Origin: Erpobdella octoculata | Taxonomy: Eukaryota; Annelida; Clitellata; Hirudinida; Erpobdellidae | Length of the DNA stretch: 64,000 nt | Assembly: GCA_963978895.1 (NCBI GenBank) | Contig: OZ022242.1 | Location: forward strand, 9,285,706 to 9,349,705 | Reading direction: 5' to 3' | Position numbers and translations under genes: made by a program | Notes under the pieces: model-generated | Databases searched by the model: none | Told to the model about the DNA's origin: nothing | Seen by the model: only the letters and a program-made list of their open reading frames with translations | Part shown: piece by piece, positions 24,450-62,589 of the stretch | How the letters are laid out: each line of letters begins with the position of its first letter | Position numbering within the stretch: position 1 is the first letter of the stretch

Positions 24450-27400
24450 ATGACCACAGCTTTTGCAATCTGGGCCAATGAATTGGCTTTTATGAGTGGT
24501 TTAAGTGAGTTTTCATTGTGTTTTCATTCTTTAATTCATTTTTTTATCTCCAGTGTTTCCAGGCAATCAATTGTTAATAATGCGATGCTACTGACAGATC
24601 CAGGCTAAATAATTTGGGGGAAGATGCACTTTTGATGCGCTGTTGTTATCAGGAAACTGACGAGTTACTCATTTATAGTTTGATTAAACGTTATTGTCCG
24701 AGAGGTATTTATTACTCCGATCGTCGACTTTTTTGGAAAAATTTTCATCAACCCTCGGTCATCGAATTTATTATGGAGTCAATTAGGCTCCACCGGCCCC
24801 GTCGGTTTCCGTAGGCGATTTTTTTCTACGCCAAGTAAGCCAATTGTTTAGACAATTTAGACTCATACTCTCTTGCAGACACTGTGGTAAATGCTTATTT
24901 TTCATATTCAAGATATAGAACAGATGATCATCCCAAGATACCTCTTAATATCAAATTAGATTTCTTTCTGTCTATGGATGAAGTTACGAAACAATGATGA
25001 GTCGTCCATGTTAAAGTTTCATTATAATTGAGCATTGAGCAAGTGAACCCATAGCTGTAATGATTAGACAATATTAAGTGTTCAGTCACTATATTAATTG
25101 TATTCTTCATTGAAACAATGTGTCAATCGATTTCGCTTTAAAGATCATCATTATCGTGGTTGAAAATATGATTACTTCAATCACAAACGGTACGATGATG
25201 ACACCAATTGCGTTCCAATCGCAGTAAAGGTGAAACGATTCGTTGCTTGATTCCGCCACCGTACTAGTATTTAATTATTTTACTTAAATCATCATTTTCA
25301 GTTGCTTTTCAGTACTTATATATATATAACTTTATTTTCAGTTCTTCTAACAGGCTCAGTCGTAGGAGTTGCCGGCCTGTTCAAATTCTGGCAATGTTCA
25401 GCAGCTTGCATGTATCTTTTATGTCGATATGGTTGCATGGTTGTAAGTTGTATATGCCGGTCTTGTTGTGTTGTGGTGTTTCAAGCACCAAGTTCAATTT
25501 GATGCCGATAATTCCTCCTTCATTATTAATTTCATAATTATTTATTAACCATAACACATTGGTGGCTGTTTCTTCATACGGCAACAAGATTGTTGATTGT
25601 ACATTGTACATGTACTTTTGAAGGCCAAATTAACACGTTACAATCCTTAACTCAAATAATACAATTCAGACCCGTTTCTATCGTCATTCTCCTACTCGAA
25701 TATCCACGATCTAAAGTCAAGAGAAGGTTGGGCGTAGTATAATGTTCATATTTTGATATGCTTTTATTAACTTTCACTTGTCTGGATGTCCATGGGATGT
25801 CCGCGGACGTTTAGAAGCTCAGGAGATCATTATAAAATTAACCAACTGAAAAAAATGATTAAAAAATATATTAAGAAAGCACATAAATGTGCAGGCCCGT
25901 AGGTAAAATTTTTGGATTGGGGGATGGGGGCCAAATAAATGTTTTTGGGGGCAAGATCAAGTGTGCGTATGTGCATGTATGCGTGCTTGTTTGTATGCAC
26001 GTATATTCGTGTGGTGTGGGCTTACGGAGATATTAGAATTAACACAATACGTTTTAAAATTTTTAAATTGACTTTCACTTGTTTTTATATGCTTTTATTA
26101 ACTTTCACCTGTCCGGATGTCCATGGGAAGTTTGGGAAATCATTATAGAAGTCACCTACTTTAAAAAATTTATAGTTTAATAAAAGAAAAATAAAATTTA
26201 AAAAGCAAAAATTATTAAAAATATAAACTAAAGAAACATATTGATAATGACGACAAAAACTGTCATCGTCATAGTAACTATAAACATCTTTTGTTAACTA
26301 TTCACCTGAATAATATTTTTACAATACGGTGTCGATATGAAATTTTGTAACTGTCTTAAATAAAAGCATGTTGGGTTGTGTTTGGTTGTGAGGCGTTGTG
26401 TTGTGTCATGTTACGGTAATTCAACGATTTTTACGAAGCTTACTCTAGCAATAAATGGCTGTGAATTTGTATCTGTATCCCAAAAATTAGTTGAGAATTA
26501 ATACTAGTTTAAATTTGTTCAATGAATGTGCTAAAACAAGTTTTAAAACATTTTTATCAGGTCTCAAAGCTGTCTTGCCAGGGCTCTCCATCACCTCGGT
26601 CCCTTCATGACATATTATTGGCCACGGGCCGTATTATTCATATTGTAAGTTTTTTTTTAATTGTCATATAATATAAGTTCAGTATTTTATTTTTATAAAT
26701 ATAAAATTTTTGAAGCAAATTAATTTTTTAATCTGACCGGTGGTTTCCATGTCATATCAGACAGCTATATAAAGCTAAGTCAACCTTTTTTCTGGGTCTT
26801 AAATCAATACAAGTAAATTAAAAACGAATTTTTAAAACCCAATGCTTTTATATGTAATTAAAACACAAATTTTGCAATCAATTTTTTCTTATATTACTCT
26901 TTCATTTTATATTAAAGTCGAAATATCTTAATTATATCGAAATATCGAAATTAATTAAAATTAACTAAATTAATTGACTTATTGTAAAACTAATAATTGA
27001 ATATTGCATTGTCTTCTATTTTGAGCATGTATGCAAAATTTGAAAAAATCTATCATCATGAAGTGACTCAAAAATTGATTGCAAGATTTGAAACAGACAG
27101 AGAAACAAACAGACAGACAGAGAAACAAACAGAGACGACGAGTTAATAAAAGCATTGGTAAAAAGATAGTTTTATTATAGATAGTTCACACCACCGGGCA
27201 CACAAATCATTAAAATTTTTTGTAAAAAAAATTATTGAAAGGGTGCTTTGACCATTGTCTAGCTTTTGAGCTTATAATATGCACTCAATGATATCTTTTT
27301 CGTTGGCGCTGAGCTAGTTTTAGGATCCTTTCATGTGACAGAAAAACTTCAAGTAGCACTTTTATAAAAATTACAAAATAATAAAAATAGCTTATTTTAT

Positions 27401-30400
27401 TTTCTTTAAATTTGAACGTTATGATATCATAAAAAAAATACTCATCACAGGGTGTCCGTTCCTAGTTTCTTTCTGATTCCGACGTTCATAGGAGGCACAA
27501 CTCTTGTCATATCTAGTTTTGTATATATTTTGGTGAGTTTCTCTTTCATTTCAATTTCTGTTGGCGTGTTTTTATATTTCCGCCTCCGTTATTTGTGTTA
27601 TTTTCTTGTTTCAACTGTTACTCATTATTCAACGCTACTCATTTAGCGGCTTATCCAAGGGACTAGAGCTGATGTATCCCTCACCCCACCAGTTTTTAAA
27701 AAAGGTTTATGTACTTATTATTAAAAGCTTTATATTTAACCATTCTTGTCCGAGTGTTGCTTAGCGTACAGTTTTTTAAAGTCAATTTGAAAGGGCTTTT
27801 ATTTAATTTTAATTGTATTTAATTTTTAAAACAATTTCTGTCAAGTTTTAATTAGATCATGCCACCTTACTAGAACATCTTAAATCCACCGCTGTAATCA
27901 TTTACAAAAAATTTGTTTTGGGCTTGGTAATGCAATACTGATAAATGCTGGTTGGGTTTGGGTTTTCCCCTTTTTATTTACAGAAATTGACTAAATTTCT
28001 TTAGACTGTCCCCAGACACCCACAATCATATACAAGACAAAATAATTGCCTATATTGACACTTCCTGCAACGCTGAAATATAGCCAAGAATCATATGAGT
28101 GTAGCTGAAATTTCAGAAATGGCAAAGTTCAAAAGGTGGGATAATCAACATACATACTTTTCGATGTATGTATGTATGTATGTATGTATGTATGTATGTA
28201 TGTATGTATGTATGTATGTATGTATGTATGTATGTATGTATGTATGTATGTATGTATGTATGTATGTATGTATGTATGTATGTATGTATGTATGTATGTA
28301 TGTATGTATGTATGTATGTATGTATGTATGTATGTATGTATGTATGTATGTATGTATGTATGTATGTATGTATGTATGTATGTATGTATGTATGTATGTA
28401 TGTATGAATGTACGTATGTATGTATTTTTTTAAACATCATACGAAAATAGCAGTCCCGTGATAGATTAACAGTTGGTCTCAGAAAAGTTCTGAGCCTGAG
28501 ATACATGCGTTTTAAAGAAGACGACAATCAAGATATTAACTAAGAAGTTTTGCATTTTTCTAAACATTTTTTTGTTTTAAAAAATTGATGATAATGTGTG
28601 AATGAGTTAAAAGAAAACTTGAAAAGAAATTACACTCATTGAAACAGCTTTAAAATCTCAGCTACTATTATACTGCTCATTCATAAAATCTCTCATTGGC
28701 GTTTTTATATATGACGCAAACCTAATCAACGGGAATTCCCCGACCGAGTGATTCTGTGAGAGTCAGAGATTATTATAATTATCACTTCTGTTAGTCATTG
28801 TTAAAGCCATCAGGCGATATTTAATAGGATCTTTAGTGACCCGCCTCTTGAAGTTTTGAAAATTTTATTCAACTTCCTTCTCAATCAAATTTTACGTTTT
28901 ACAAGGTACCTATGTAGTAAACTTTGACACACTTTCTGAAATATATTATTACTTTATACAAATTATTAAATGCACAGTTTTTCATGTGTTCGTGTTACGT
29001 GTTCAGATTATTTTTATAAAATGCACAAATCAAATGCTTTAATAAACAATTTTAAATTAAAAAAATATTTTTTACATATAGCGGCGCATGTTTTTCTTTC
29101 AAACATATTTTTCTTTCATTTCCAAGAATGAAATGAAAATATTTTTCTATACTACTCTACTCTTCTAGACCACCCATTGCTATTCTTTCTTTTTTTTTCA
29201 AATCTTTTTTATGCAATTTCTGATGCACCAATGAAAACTCAATAAAATTTTTTATTGGCAATGCCTCTTTTTGAAAGCAAAATAGATCTAAGCTATGGCA
29301 TTTCCGAAGTTTTCTTTAAAACCTGCTGAAAAATACATTTTTTAGTTTTGGCCAGGCAGTTTTCAACCATTTTCAAAAACTTCGAGACCCGTTAAACTGC
29401 CTTATTGCTGCGCCAGTAAACTATTCAATCTTCTTTACACGCTTTTATAAAGGAAAGAATAAAATAAATAATCAGTTCGTACACCTGAACTTATTCCTCC
29501 TGATTGTCGGATCATCACACCTCATGGAGCCACCCAAATTTAAGTGGTAGTTGAAGCGGATTATTGAATAAAACAGTTAATACCTGACGACTGCTTTTTC
29601 TCCCATTGAACCTGCCCATAGCCGTCGCGCTGTAATACTTTGGTTATCAGGAATTATCTACAGTTATACCCGCATGTCCAAACAAGCTGATCAACAGTTG
29701 AGGTATCCGTTAAATTTGCGGCATGAAGAAATCCGTAAACATTTTCATTTTGTTTCAGCTTTCATTCATAATACAAATAATTACTGTTGTAAGAACTTGC
29801 TTTTAAATCATCTGAGCTTATTTAAACAGATAGAAATTTCATTTTCAACTTTTTTTGCTGGAGCTGTCGGTGGAGGTATTATTTGAAATATATTTTGCAG
29901 TGGACTGGTTTGGAAAAGGTCCAAAATTTTTAAATATTTGCAAAATATCAAAACTATTGATGATCGAGAGTGGAATTTAGTAAAGATAAAGCCTCAGGCT
30001 TCAGTTAAACAAAATGAAGTTGCAAGCCAAGTAAAAAATTAGTTAATTTTTTTTTAAACGTGTAAGGGGGGCTCGGACCCTCGAGCCCTTCCCCTGGATC
30101 CGCCGCTGCCTTCATTCTCCAACTCCGCTAAGAGGCATTGCCTAAGATCGTCCTTCTTACCCTTATCACTTAGGTTTCGTTTCTCCAGTTCATCTCTTAG
30201 CTCACAGTTCAGCTCACACTTCAAGAGTTCATCCAATGTTTTCAAAACCATTTTTTAAATCCAACTTTGTTTACTTAATGTCAATGAACTTGTTTGAGGT
30301 TTTGCATGAAAATGTCCTTTTTGTCGTTTAAGCACGACAATTTTGTTTAGAATCAAACCCATTTGTTATGATTCATGAGCATTCATTTTTGTCACGTGTA

Positions 30401-30617
30401 CCTATAACAATATATAACAATAAAAGAGCTGACATAAAGTATTACAATTATTAAATAAATGTCTTCTGTTGTTATTATTAGCGTTAGCGTCGTTATTCCT
30501 GCTCTCATCGTCGTCGTCATCACCACCATACAACTTCAACCACCACCTCCACCATCATGATGATGATGGTCATCATCGTCATCGTCGTCATCATCATCAT
30601 CATCATCATCATCGTCG

Positions 30618-30655
<38 letters not shown>

Positions 30656-32435
30656 ATCATCATCATCGCCAACTTCACCAACATCATCTTTTTTGTTGAT
30701 ATTTATTGTTGTTTTCACCATTTACAATTTATTATAGTTTCTTCTAGAAGTGAGCCAAAATATAATTAATATAAAAAGGTAACTTTTTTATATGTTTGAG
30801 ACATAATAATGTGAATGAACATTAATATGTAAGTATTTTGGTTGTTTTGTATATGTGGTAGTTTATTACATAGAGTCATTTATTATCCAATATCGTCTTT
30901 TACTTTATTGGTTATTTATTTATAAGGTGATTTACCTATTAGTCTTATTATAAAGGGTGATTTATTAAATGGGGTTTGTCATTGTATAAAGTGATTTATT
31001 AAATAGTGTATGTCATTGTATAAGGCGATTTATTAGATTGGGTATTTTATTGTATAGGATGATTCAATAGATTGGCTAAATTGCTATATAGGGTCATTCA
31101 TTGTTAACGGAATAGTCCTGAATTTCTGTTTTTTATTAGTTTGATTTATCATCTTAGCCCGAACCTGTTGTTTTTACCACACAATCACATAATGGTGGAA
31201 CTGATCATTGTGCGTTAACCGCCCGTCTTGACAAGATCTTTATCGGAGACTTCTTATGAATCGAATACTTAAACGTACATAGACCTATATAATGTGTGTA
31301 GGCGAAAACTTACGGGGAAGTGAAAATATTTGTGTTGTGAACTAATTTTCAATGAAAGTTAAAATACTTGCTAATAAGGTTTATATTATCTGAAATAAAT
31401 AACATTTATAACTTCGTGTTATACCTAAATTTAAATTTTATAACTGTTTAGTTTAAATATTTTGAAACAAAATAAGGTAGGAAATTAAAAGATTTTTTTG
31501 TACTTCTCTCTTTTCATTGGAAATTTTGGCCTTCGAACAGCATTCTCATCACATCTCCGCATTCACATTCTCTCCATCACTCCGCATTCACATTTCTCTC
31601 CATCACTCCGCATTCACATTTCTCTCCATCACTCCGCATTCACATTTCTCTCCATCACTCCGCATTCACATTTCTCTCCATCACTCCGCATTCACATTTC
31701 TCTCCATCACTCCGCATTCACATTTCTCTCCATCACTCCGCATTCACATTTCTCTCCATCACTCCGCATTCACATTTTCTTCATCACTCCGCATTCACAT
31801 TTTTTTCATCAAACTCTCCTCACCGTTCCTTTCAAATGTACGACTTTTCTTCTTCGGACTTTCTCTCGTTAGGTTAGAACTTTCTTTCCGGGATGTTTCC
31901 ATCCTAGTGAAATTGAAGCCTGTCTACTTTTTTGGGGACATGACAACTTTCTCGTAATTCCTGATGAATTTTCTTTATAATTGAAAAAAGAGTAAAATTG
32001 TGCGTCTGAAAAATAACGTGGTGCACGAGACACAAGGCGATATTGGTACTGTTAAAGTTCAAGCTCCAGTTTTTGTTTTTTACGTGAAGGCTGATCTTTG
32101 AGATAACTGCAGAAAACTATGATGATGAATTTAGCAAGGCTTATATACGTTTTATGCAAATTAGAGCTCACTCACTTCATTCAGAAAGTAACGGACATTA
32201 CACATCTCTCCCTTGATAGTTTTCCTGTTTTACAGATTTTGTTTGACAAGCTTCATAGTTATCTAATACATTATTTGTATTGTTTCAACAAATGTTTAAC
32301 TTTTTTCCGTCACAGGCTCATGCCAAGGGTGAGAGATGGGATCCACCCACGAAAGGACCAAAGAGGGACGAACAAAAGTTCATGGCACTGCCCACAGCAC
32401 CCGATTGTCCACCACCACGACTAGACAAGTACTAG
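24450..32435 (+). CDS. CYBA: Cytochrome b-245 alpha chain, p22phox (NADPH oxidase subunit)
   Basis: Six short exons: 24450-24504, 25342-25411, 25670-25726, 26561-26644, 27451-27532 and 32316-32435. Phases fit throughout and give 155 aa (human p22phox has 195). p22phox is a membrane protein that pairs with NOX catalytic subunits and docks p47phox. Family-like stretches include AIWANELAFMSGLILLTGS; IVILLLEYPRSKVKR; GPFMTYYWPRAVLFILVSVP; the last membrane helix of exon 5; and a cytosolic tail GERWDPP. Gly, Glu and Arg matching human Gly24, Glu53 and Arg90 are kept; His94 is replaced by Phe. The loop before GPF is about seven residues shorter than human, so a micro-exon could be missing from the model. 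The tail ends CPPPRLDKY, a short PPPR remnant of the SH3-binding region. Intron 5 is 4.8 kb. Confidence 0.9.
25742..26165. repeat. Direct ~90-bp repeats flanking a repeat insertion in CYBA intron 3
   Basis: The stretch ATATGCTTTTATTAACTTTC, followed by GGATGTCCATGGGA and AxATCATTATA, occurs at about 25756-25840 and again at about 26089-26150. Between the copies is a GCAGGCCCGTAGG piece shared with about 410. This could be a small element with direct terminal repeats or a local duplication. Confidence 0.55.
27644..27894. mobile_element. hAT-type MITE (251 bp) in CYBA intron 5
   Basis: The left end, TAGCGGCTTATCCAAG, is partly inverted at the right end (reverse complement CAGCGGTGGATTTAAG). 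The flanks are TACTCATT (27636-27643) and TAATCATT (27895-27902), an 8-bp target duplication with one difference, as expected for hAT. It has no coding capacity. Confidence 0.65.
28165..28405. repeat. (TGTA)n microsatellite, about 60 units
   Basis: A nearly perfect tetranucleotide array of about 240 bases in CYBA intron 5. The Met-Tyr-Val-Cys and Ile-His-Thr-Tyr frames on the two strands are artefacts of the repeat. Confidence 0.98.
28406..29573. other. CYBA intron 5 sequence without recognised exon
   Basis: AT-rich intronic DNA. The only notable short site is the palindrome GGGAATTCCC at 28731-28740. No coding exon and no clear transposon terminus were found. Confidence 0.5.
29574..30110. 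repeat. Dispersed ~540-bp repeat, copy 2
   Basis: This is the partner of 7372-7911. Its right end, CCCCTGGATCCGCCGCTG, directly abuts a fragment of the SAP-coding LTR element (30111-30265), as if it had inserted there. No coding content is seen. Confidence 0.75.
30111..30265 (-). mobile_element. Fragment of LTR-element gag-like frame with SAP motif
   Basis: The minus strand encodes a start MVLKTLDELLKCEL, then LRDELEKRNLSDKGKKDDLR, a SAP-type DNA-binding helix-turn-helix (leucine/charged pattern with LSxxGKKxxLxxxL). The same N-terminus is found just inside the LTR element at 59581, where it is frameshifted. The fragment is cut at 30110 by the dispersed repeat. Confidence 0.65.
30551..30675. 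repeat. (CATCAT/CGTCAT)n trinucleotide-rich array
   Basis: An imperfect CAT/CGT trinucleotide array in CYBA intron 5. It reads as polyaspartate on the minus strand and His/Arg-rich or Ile/Val-rich on the plus strand, none of which looks like a gene. Confidence 0.95.
30925..31105. repeat. Degenerate tandem repeat, ~36-40-bp unit
   Basis: The words GTGATTTATTAAAT and GTxATTGTATAAxG repeat about five times with drift (GGTGATTTATTAAATGGGG, AGTGATTTATTAAATAGTG, GGCGATTTATTAGATTGGG, and so on). It is intronic and has no coding potential. Confidence 0.75.
31560..31805. repeat. 26-bp minisatellite in CYBA intron 5
   Basis: About eight nearly perfect 26-base units (starts at 31560, 31585, 31611, 31637, 31663, 31689, 31715, 31741) are followed by one or two degenerate ones. 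Each unit contains CATTCACATTTCTC and CATCACTCCG. Because 26 is not a multiple of three, all frames cycle through the same Ser/His/Pro-rich words. Confidence 0.95.
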
Positions 32436-32546
32436 CAGGCAGGCTTTCCCGCTGTTCTACGCACGAATTTACGTCACGTGCAACGCTTACCTCACAACAT
32501 CTATTCATTGATTTTTACGTTAAGTTATCACCTGAAGATCGTATAA

Positions 32547-32583
<37 letters not shown>

Positions 32584-32813
32584 TAAACACAATCTTTTTT
32601 ATTTATATTCGCCAGACGTTGCATTCTTTGCAATTTAGATTCAATAGTTCAATAGAGTGAGACCGAATGTAACATTTAATTATGTTTCGAGCTGTGGCAA
32701 GACAAAACTTTCGATTTTTCTCGAGAACAGCTTTCACTTTTCCTCTTTTAATTACCTGTGTTTACAATGGTCAATGACTAGAGATATGATAATTGTTCAG
32801 TCTGAAATTTCGT

Positions 32814-32819
32814 AATAAA
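32814..32819 (+). promoter_or_regulatory. Polyadenylation signal AATAAA, candidate for CYBA
   Basis: AATAAA about 380 bases after the CYBA stop, in front of the convergent SCAF gene. Confidence 0.45.
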
Positions 32820-33088
32820 CATTTAAAACATAACGCAAGTTGAATAGTTTAACCAATACTCTCCTACTGTTAATATTATATATATAGCTGGTTAAATAAA
32901 TTAATGAGAAAAGAAGAAAAAACAATTCTGCTCTTTATAATATCAATCATGAGCAAAACAAGACTTTACAGAGGCTAAGTCGTTTGAGGATGCCAGCCTC
33001 AAATTTGTTTGTAAAAATAAAACAAGAAAAACACGATTATAAATAAAATAAAAAAAAACTGTCTTTTCCACTATAATAAAATATAATG

Positions 33089-33094
33089 TTTATT
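33089..33094 (-). promoter_or_regulatory. Polyadenylation signal AATAAA, candidate for SCAF
   Basis: On the minus strand AATAAA lies about 165 bases after the SCAF stop codon (33259). Confidence 0.5.
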
Positions 33095-33258
33095 GTTCAT
33101 CTTCAATTCGTTTGTACAAAAATGAAAACAGTAGCAAACATAATAAATTCATTATTGTCAAAGAGAAAAAAATGTATCAAAAACATGAACAGTTTATATC
33201 TCTCATCACAAGATATGCTTATTACACAGTCATGAACACCAACAGAAATATAATTAAT

Positions 33259-60524
<27,266 letters not shown>

Positions 60525-62589
60525 CGATGTCGGCTTTTATAATTTGTTAGTTTCTTGAAGATGAAGATGCCCAACTTCTCATATTAATTCACTATAAAGA
60601 AAAGATGGCGACCGTACGGATGAAATCAGATGCAGCTCTCAAATTTTATGGAGCTGTGAAAACTGCTGATCGACTAAAAATTAAAGCAAATTAAAACTAA
60701 CATGAAAATTTTTTAATCCTAATTGTACGCACTATTTAAAAAAATTACGCTAGCCATACGCGATAATTTTGGAGGAAGTACAACAAAAAATACGACATTT
60801 AAGTAATCGTATTTTTACGGCACTGAAAAACACATGGGGTTATACCAACATGCAGAACTAACACAAAAATAAAAAAAAATTATAAAATTATTTTACATAT
60901 AGCATTTTACAAAAAATAGTTTATTTAGAAATCGTATCATTGGCAAATAACAGGTACAGGTACATATAGCCAGAGCCAGGTCCCAGGTCATAGATTAAGT
61001 GCAAAATAAGGATTCAAAATATAGTCCAATATTGGGACAGAATATCTATATAAATACAAAAGAGTTCAACAACTTAATCTGTTCTCCGATAAAAAACTTC
61101 TAAAAGGTTTTTTGTCAAATATTTATATGAAAACCCCAAATATTTAACCACGTCTTCTTTTCGCATTTCTTCTCGACCTTCATTTTTGGTTAATTTGTAG
61201 CCGAAGGCTAATTATCGCTTTTATTTTTTTTTTTATATAATAGCTTATAGTCCTTTACAACATTTTGTTAAAACTGAAATGGCTGTATGTTGGAAGCACC
61301 TAAGTACTTCTTGTCGTGCATCATAATTTGATCCTTTTAACTTTTCCGTCCTCCTTTTTCAAAGCGGAGTTGTCTTTTACACCAGGTGTTTTAAAACTTA
61401 TATAGCATTACTAGCAGGGTACCCAGCCCCGCAACTACGGGGAGCGAAGAGGGCAAAGCCCCCCTAGAAGATATTTCGTCCCCCTGGAAAATTTTAAGAT
61501 ATGTAGTTTTTTTAAATTTATAAACCTGTTAACCGTTACACTAGTAAATAGCTGGATAAAAGAGCGTATTTCGCCCTTCTACCAAATTCTATGACTTGTA
61601 CCTACTTTTTCGAACTTTATAAACCTTTTAACCGTTATACAAGTTCATAACTGGATAAGGCAGCGGATTTCGCCCCCCCCCCTGAAAAATTCTAAGACAT
61701 GTAATTTTTTGAACTTTATAAGCCTGTAATCCGTTATACAAGTTCATAATTGGATAAAGCAGCGGATTTCGCCCCCCCCCCAAATTCTAAGATATGTACC
61801 TACTTTTCGAACCTGTTAACGGTTATACAAGTTCATAGCTGGATAAGGGAGCCGATTTCGTCCCCCCTGAAAAATTCTAAGACATGTACTTTTTTGAACT
61901 TTATAAGCATGTAAACCTTTTTTTACAGGTACATAGCCTGGCTAAAGCAGCGTATTCAAGAATAGTCACAAAATTGGGAATGTTGGGTATCTATCAACAC
62001 ACCAGCAATACAGTGTATTTAGTATATCCAATGCGGTTAACTTATTAACGCATCACTGCAAATATCTCAGTAAAACCTTGGGGTGCAACTTTTTCTCAGG
62101 GCCCACATATATTTTAAAAAAATCTAAAATTTTTAAAGCCTTTAATTTTTCTTCCAAAAAAACTGATGAACGGGGGTTAGTCGGGGCTGCTTTTTCAAAA
62201 AAACTTCAAGCCACCTTTTTTATTTTTTCTCTAAAAAATTATAGCTGATGACCAGCTTTTTGACTAGCTAAGCTGAAGCTTTCAGCATAGCTTTATATTG
62301 GATGACAATACATGATTCAATTGATTTTGACATAATTTTTATAATAAATTTAGTGGTATTTAAAAATAATAAATTTAATAGTATTTACAAAAAAAACGAA
62401 AAATTTAATATGAATACCTTTCGTATTTCTAAATTGAGTTTATTTGAAATAAAAGTGTGTGTTGAAAAACTCGTTTTTTCCTTTACTTGTTTATTAAACT
62501 GAGTAAATCTAAAAACAAAAAATAGCAAAACAACACGCATGAAAAATAAATTTGAAGACGTTAAAAAAACCATAAATATCATCTACTGT
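60525..62589. other. Spacer between SCAF and the kinase gene (SCAF promoter, kinase 3' UTR)
   Basis: SCAF exon 1 codes only MDAVKEFNAE; its 5' UTR and promoter lie directly to the right of 60524, with no obvious TATA box. The segment 61210-61410 is repeat-like. At 61410 an ACTAGCAGGGTACCCAGCCCC terminus opens the repeat described separately. 62240-62500 is a third copy of the EXOG-intron repeat. No coding exon was found. Confidence 0.5.
61410..61960 (+). repeat. ACTAGCAGGG element with ~95-99-bp tandem units
   Basis: After the terminus ACTAGCAGGGTACCCAGCCC and GGGGAGCGAAGAGGGCAAAG, the words GCGGATTTCGCCCC (and variants) recur at about 61471, 61564, 61663, 61762, 61851 and 61949. Each is followed by AAATTCTAAGACATGTA and GTTATACAAGTTCATA. 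C-runs of up to ten bases end several units. It is non-coding. Confidence 0.75.

Larger units (their letters stand above)
32436..33258. other. Convergent spacer between CYBA and SCAF
   Basis: This holds the two 3' UTRs. A (CA)n run lies at about 32548-32583. No further exon was recognised. Confidence 0.6.

Noticed and set aside
24614..24814. 66-codon frame between CYBA exons 1 and 2
   Set aside because: No ATG start, no motif, and it lies in an intron of the CYBA model.
28095..28527. Met-Tyr-Val-Cys and Ile-His-Thr-Tyr repeat proteins
   Set aside because: Direct translations of the (TGTA)n microsatellite.
30536..30721. Polyaspartate frame on the minus strand
   Set aside because: Product of a CAT/CGT trinucleotide array in an intron, with no flanking coding sequence.
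31498..31957. 124-146-aa Ser/His/Phe-rich frames
   Set aside because: A 26-bp tandem unit keeps all frames open; no start context or homology.
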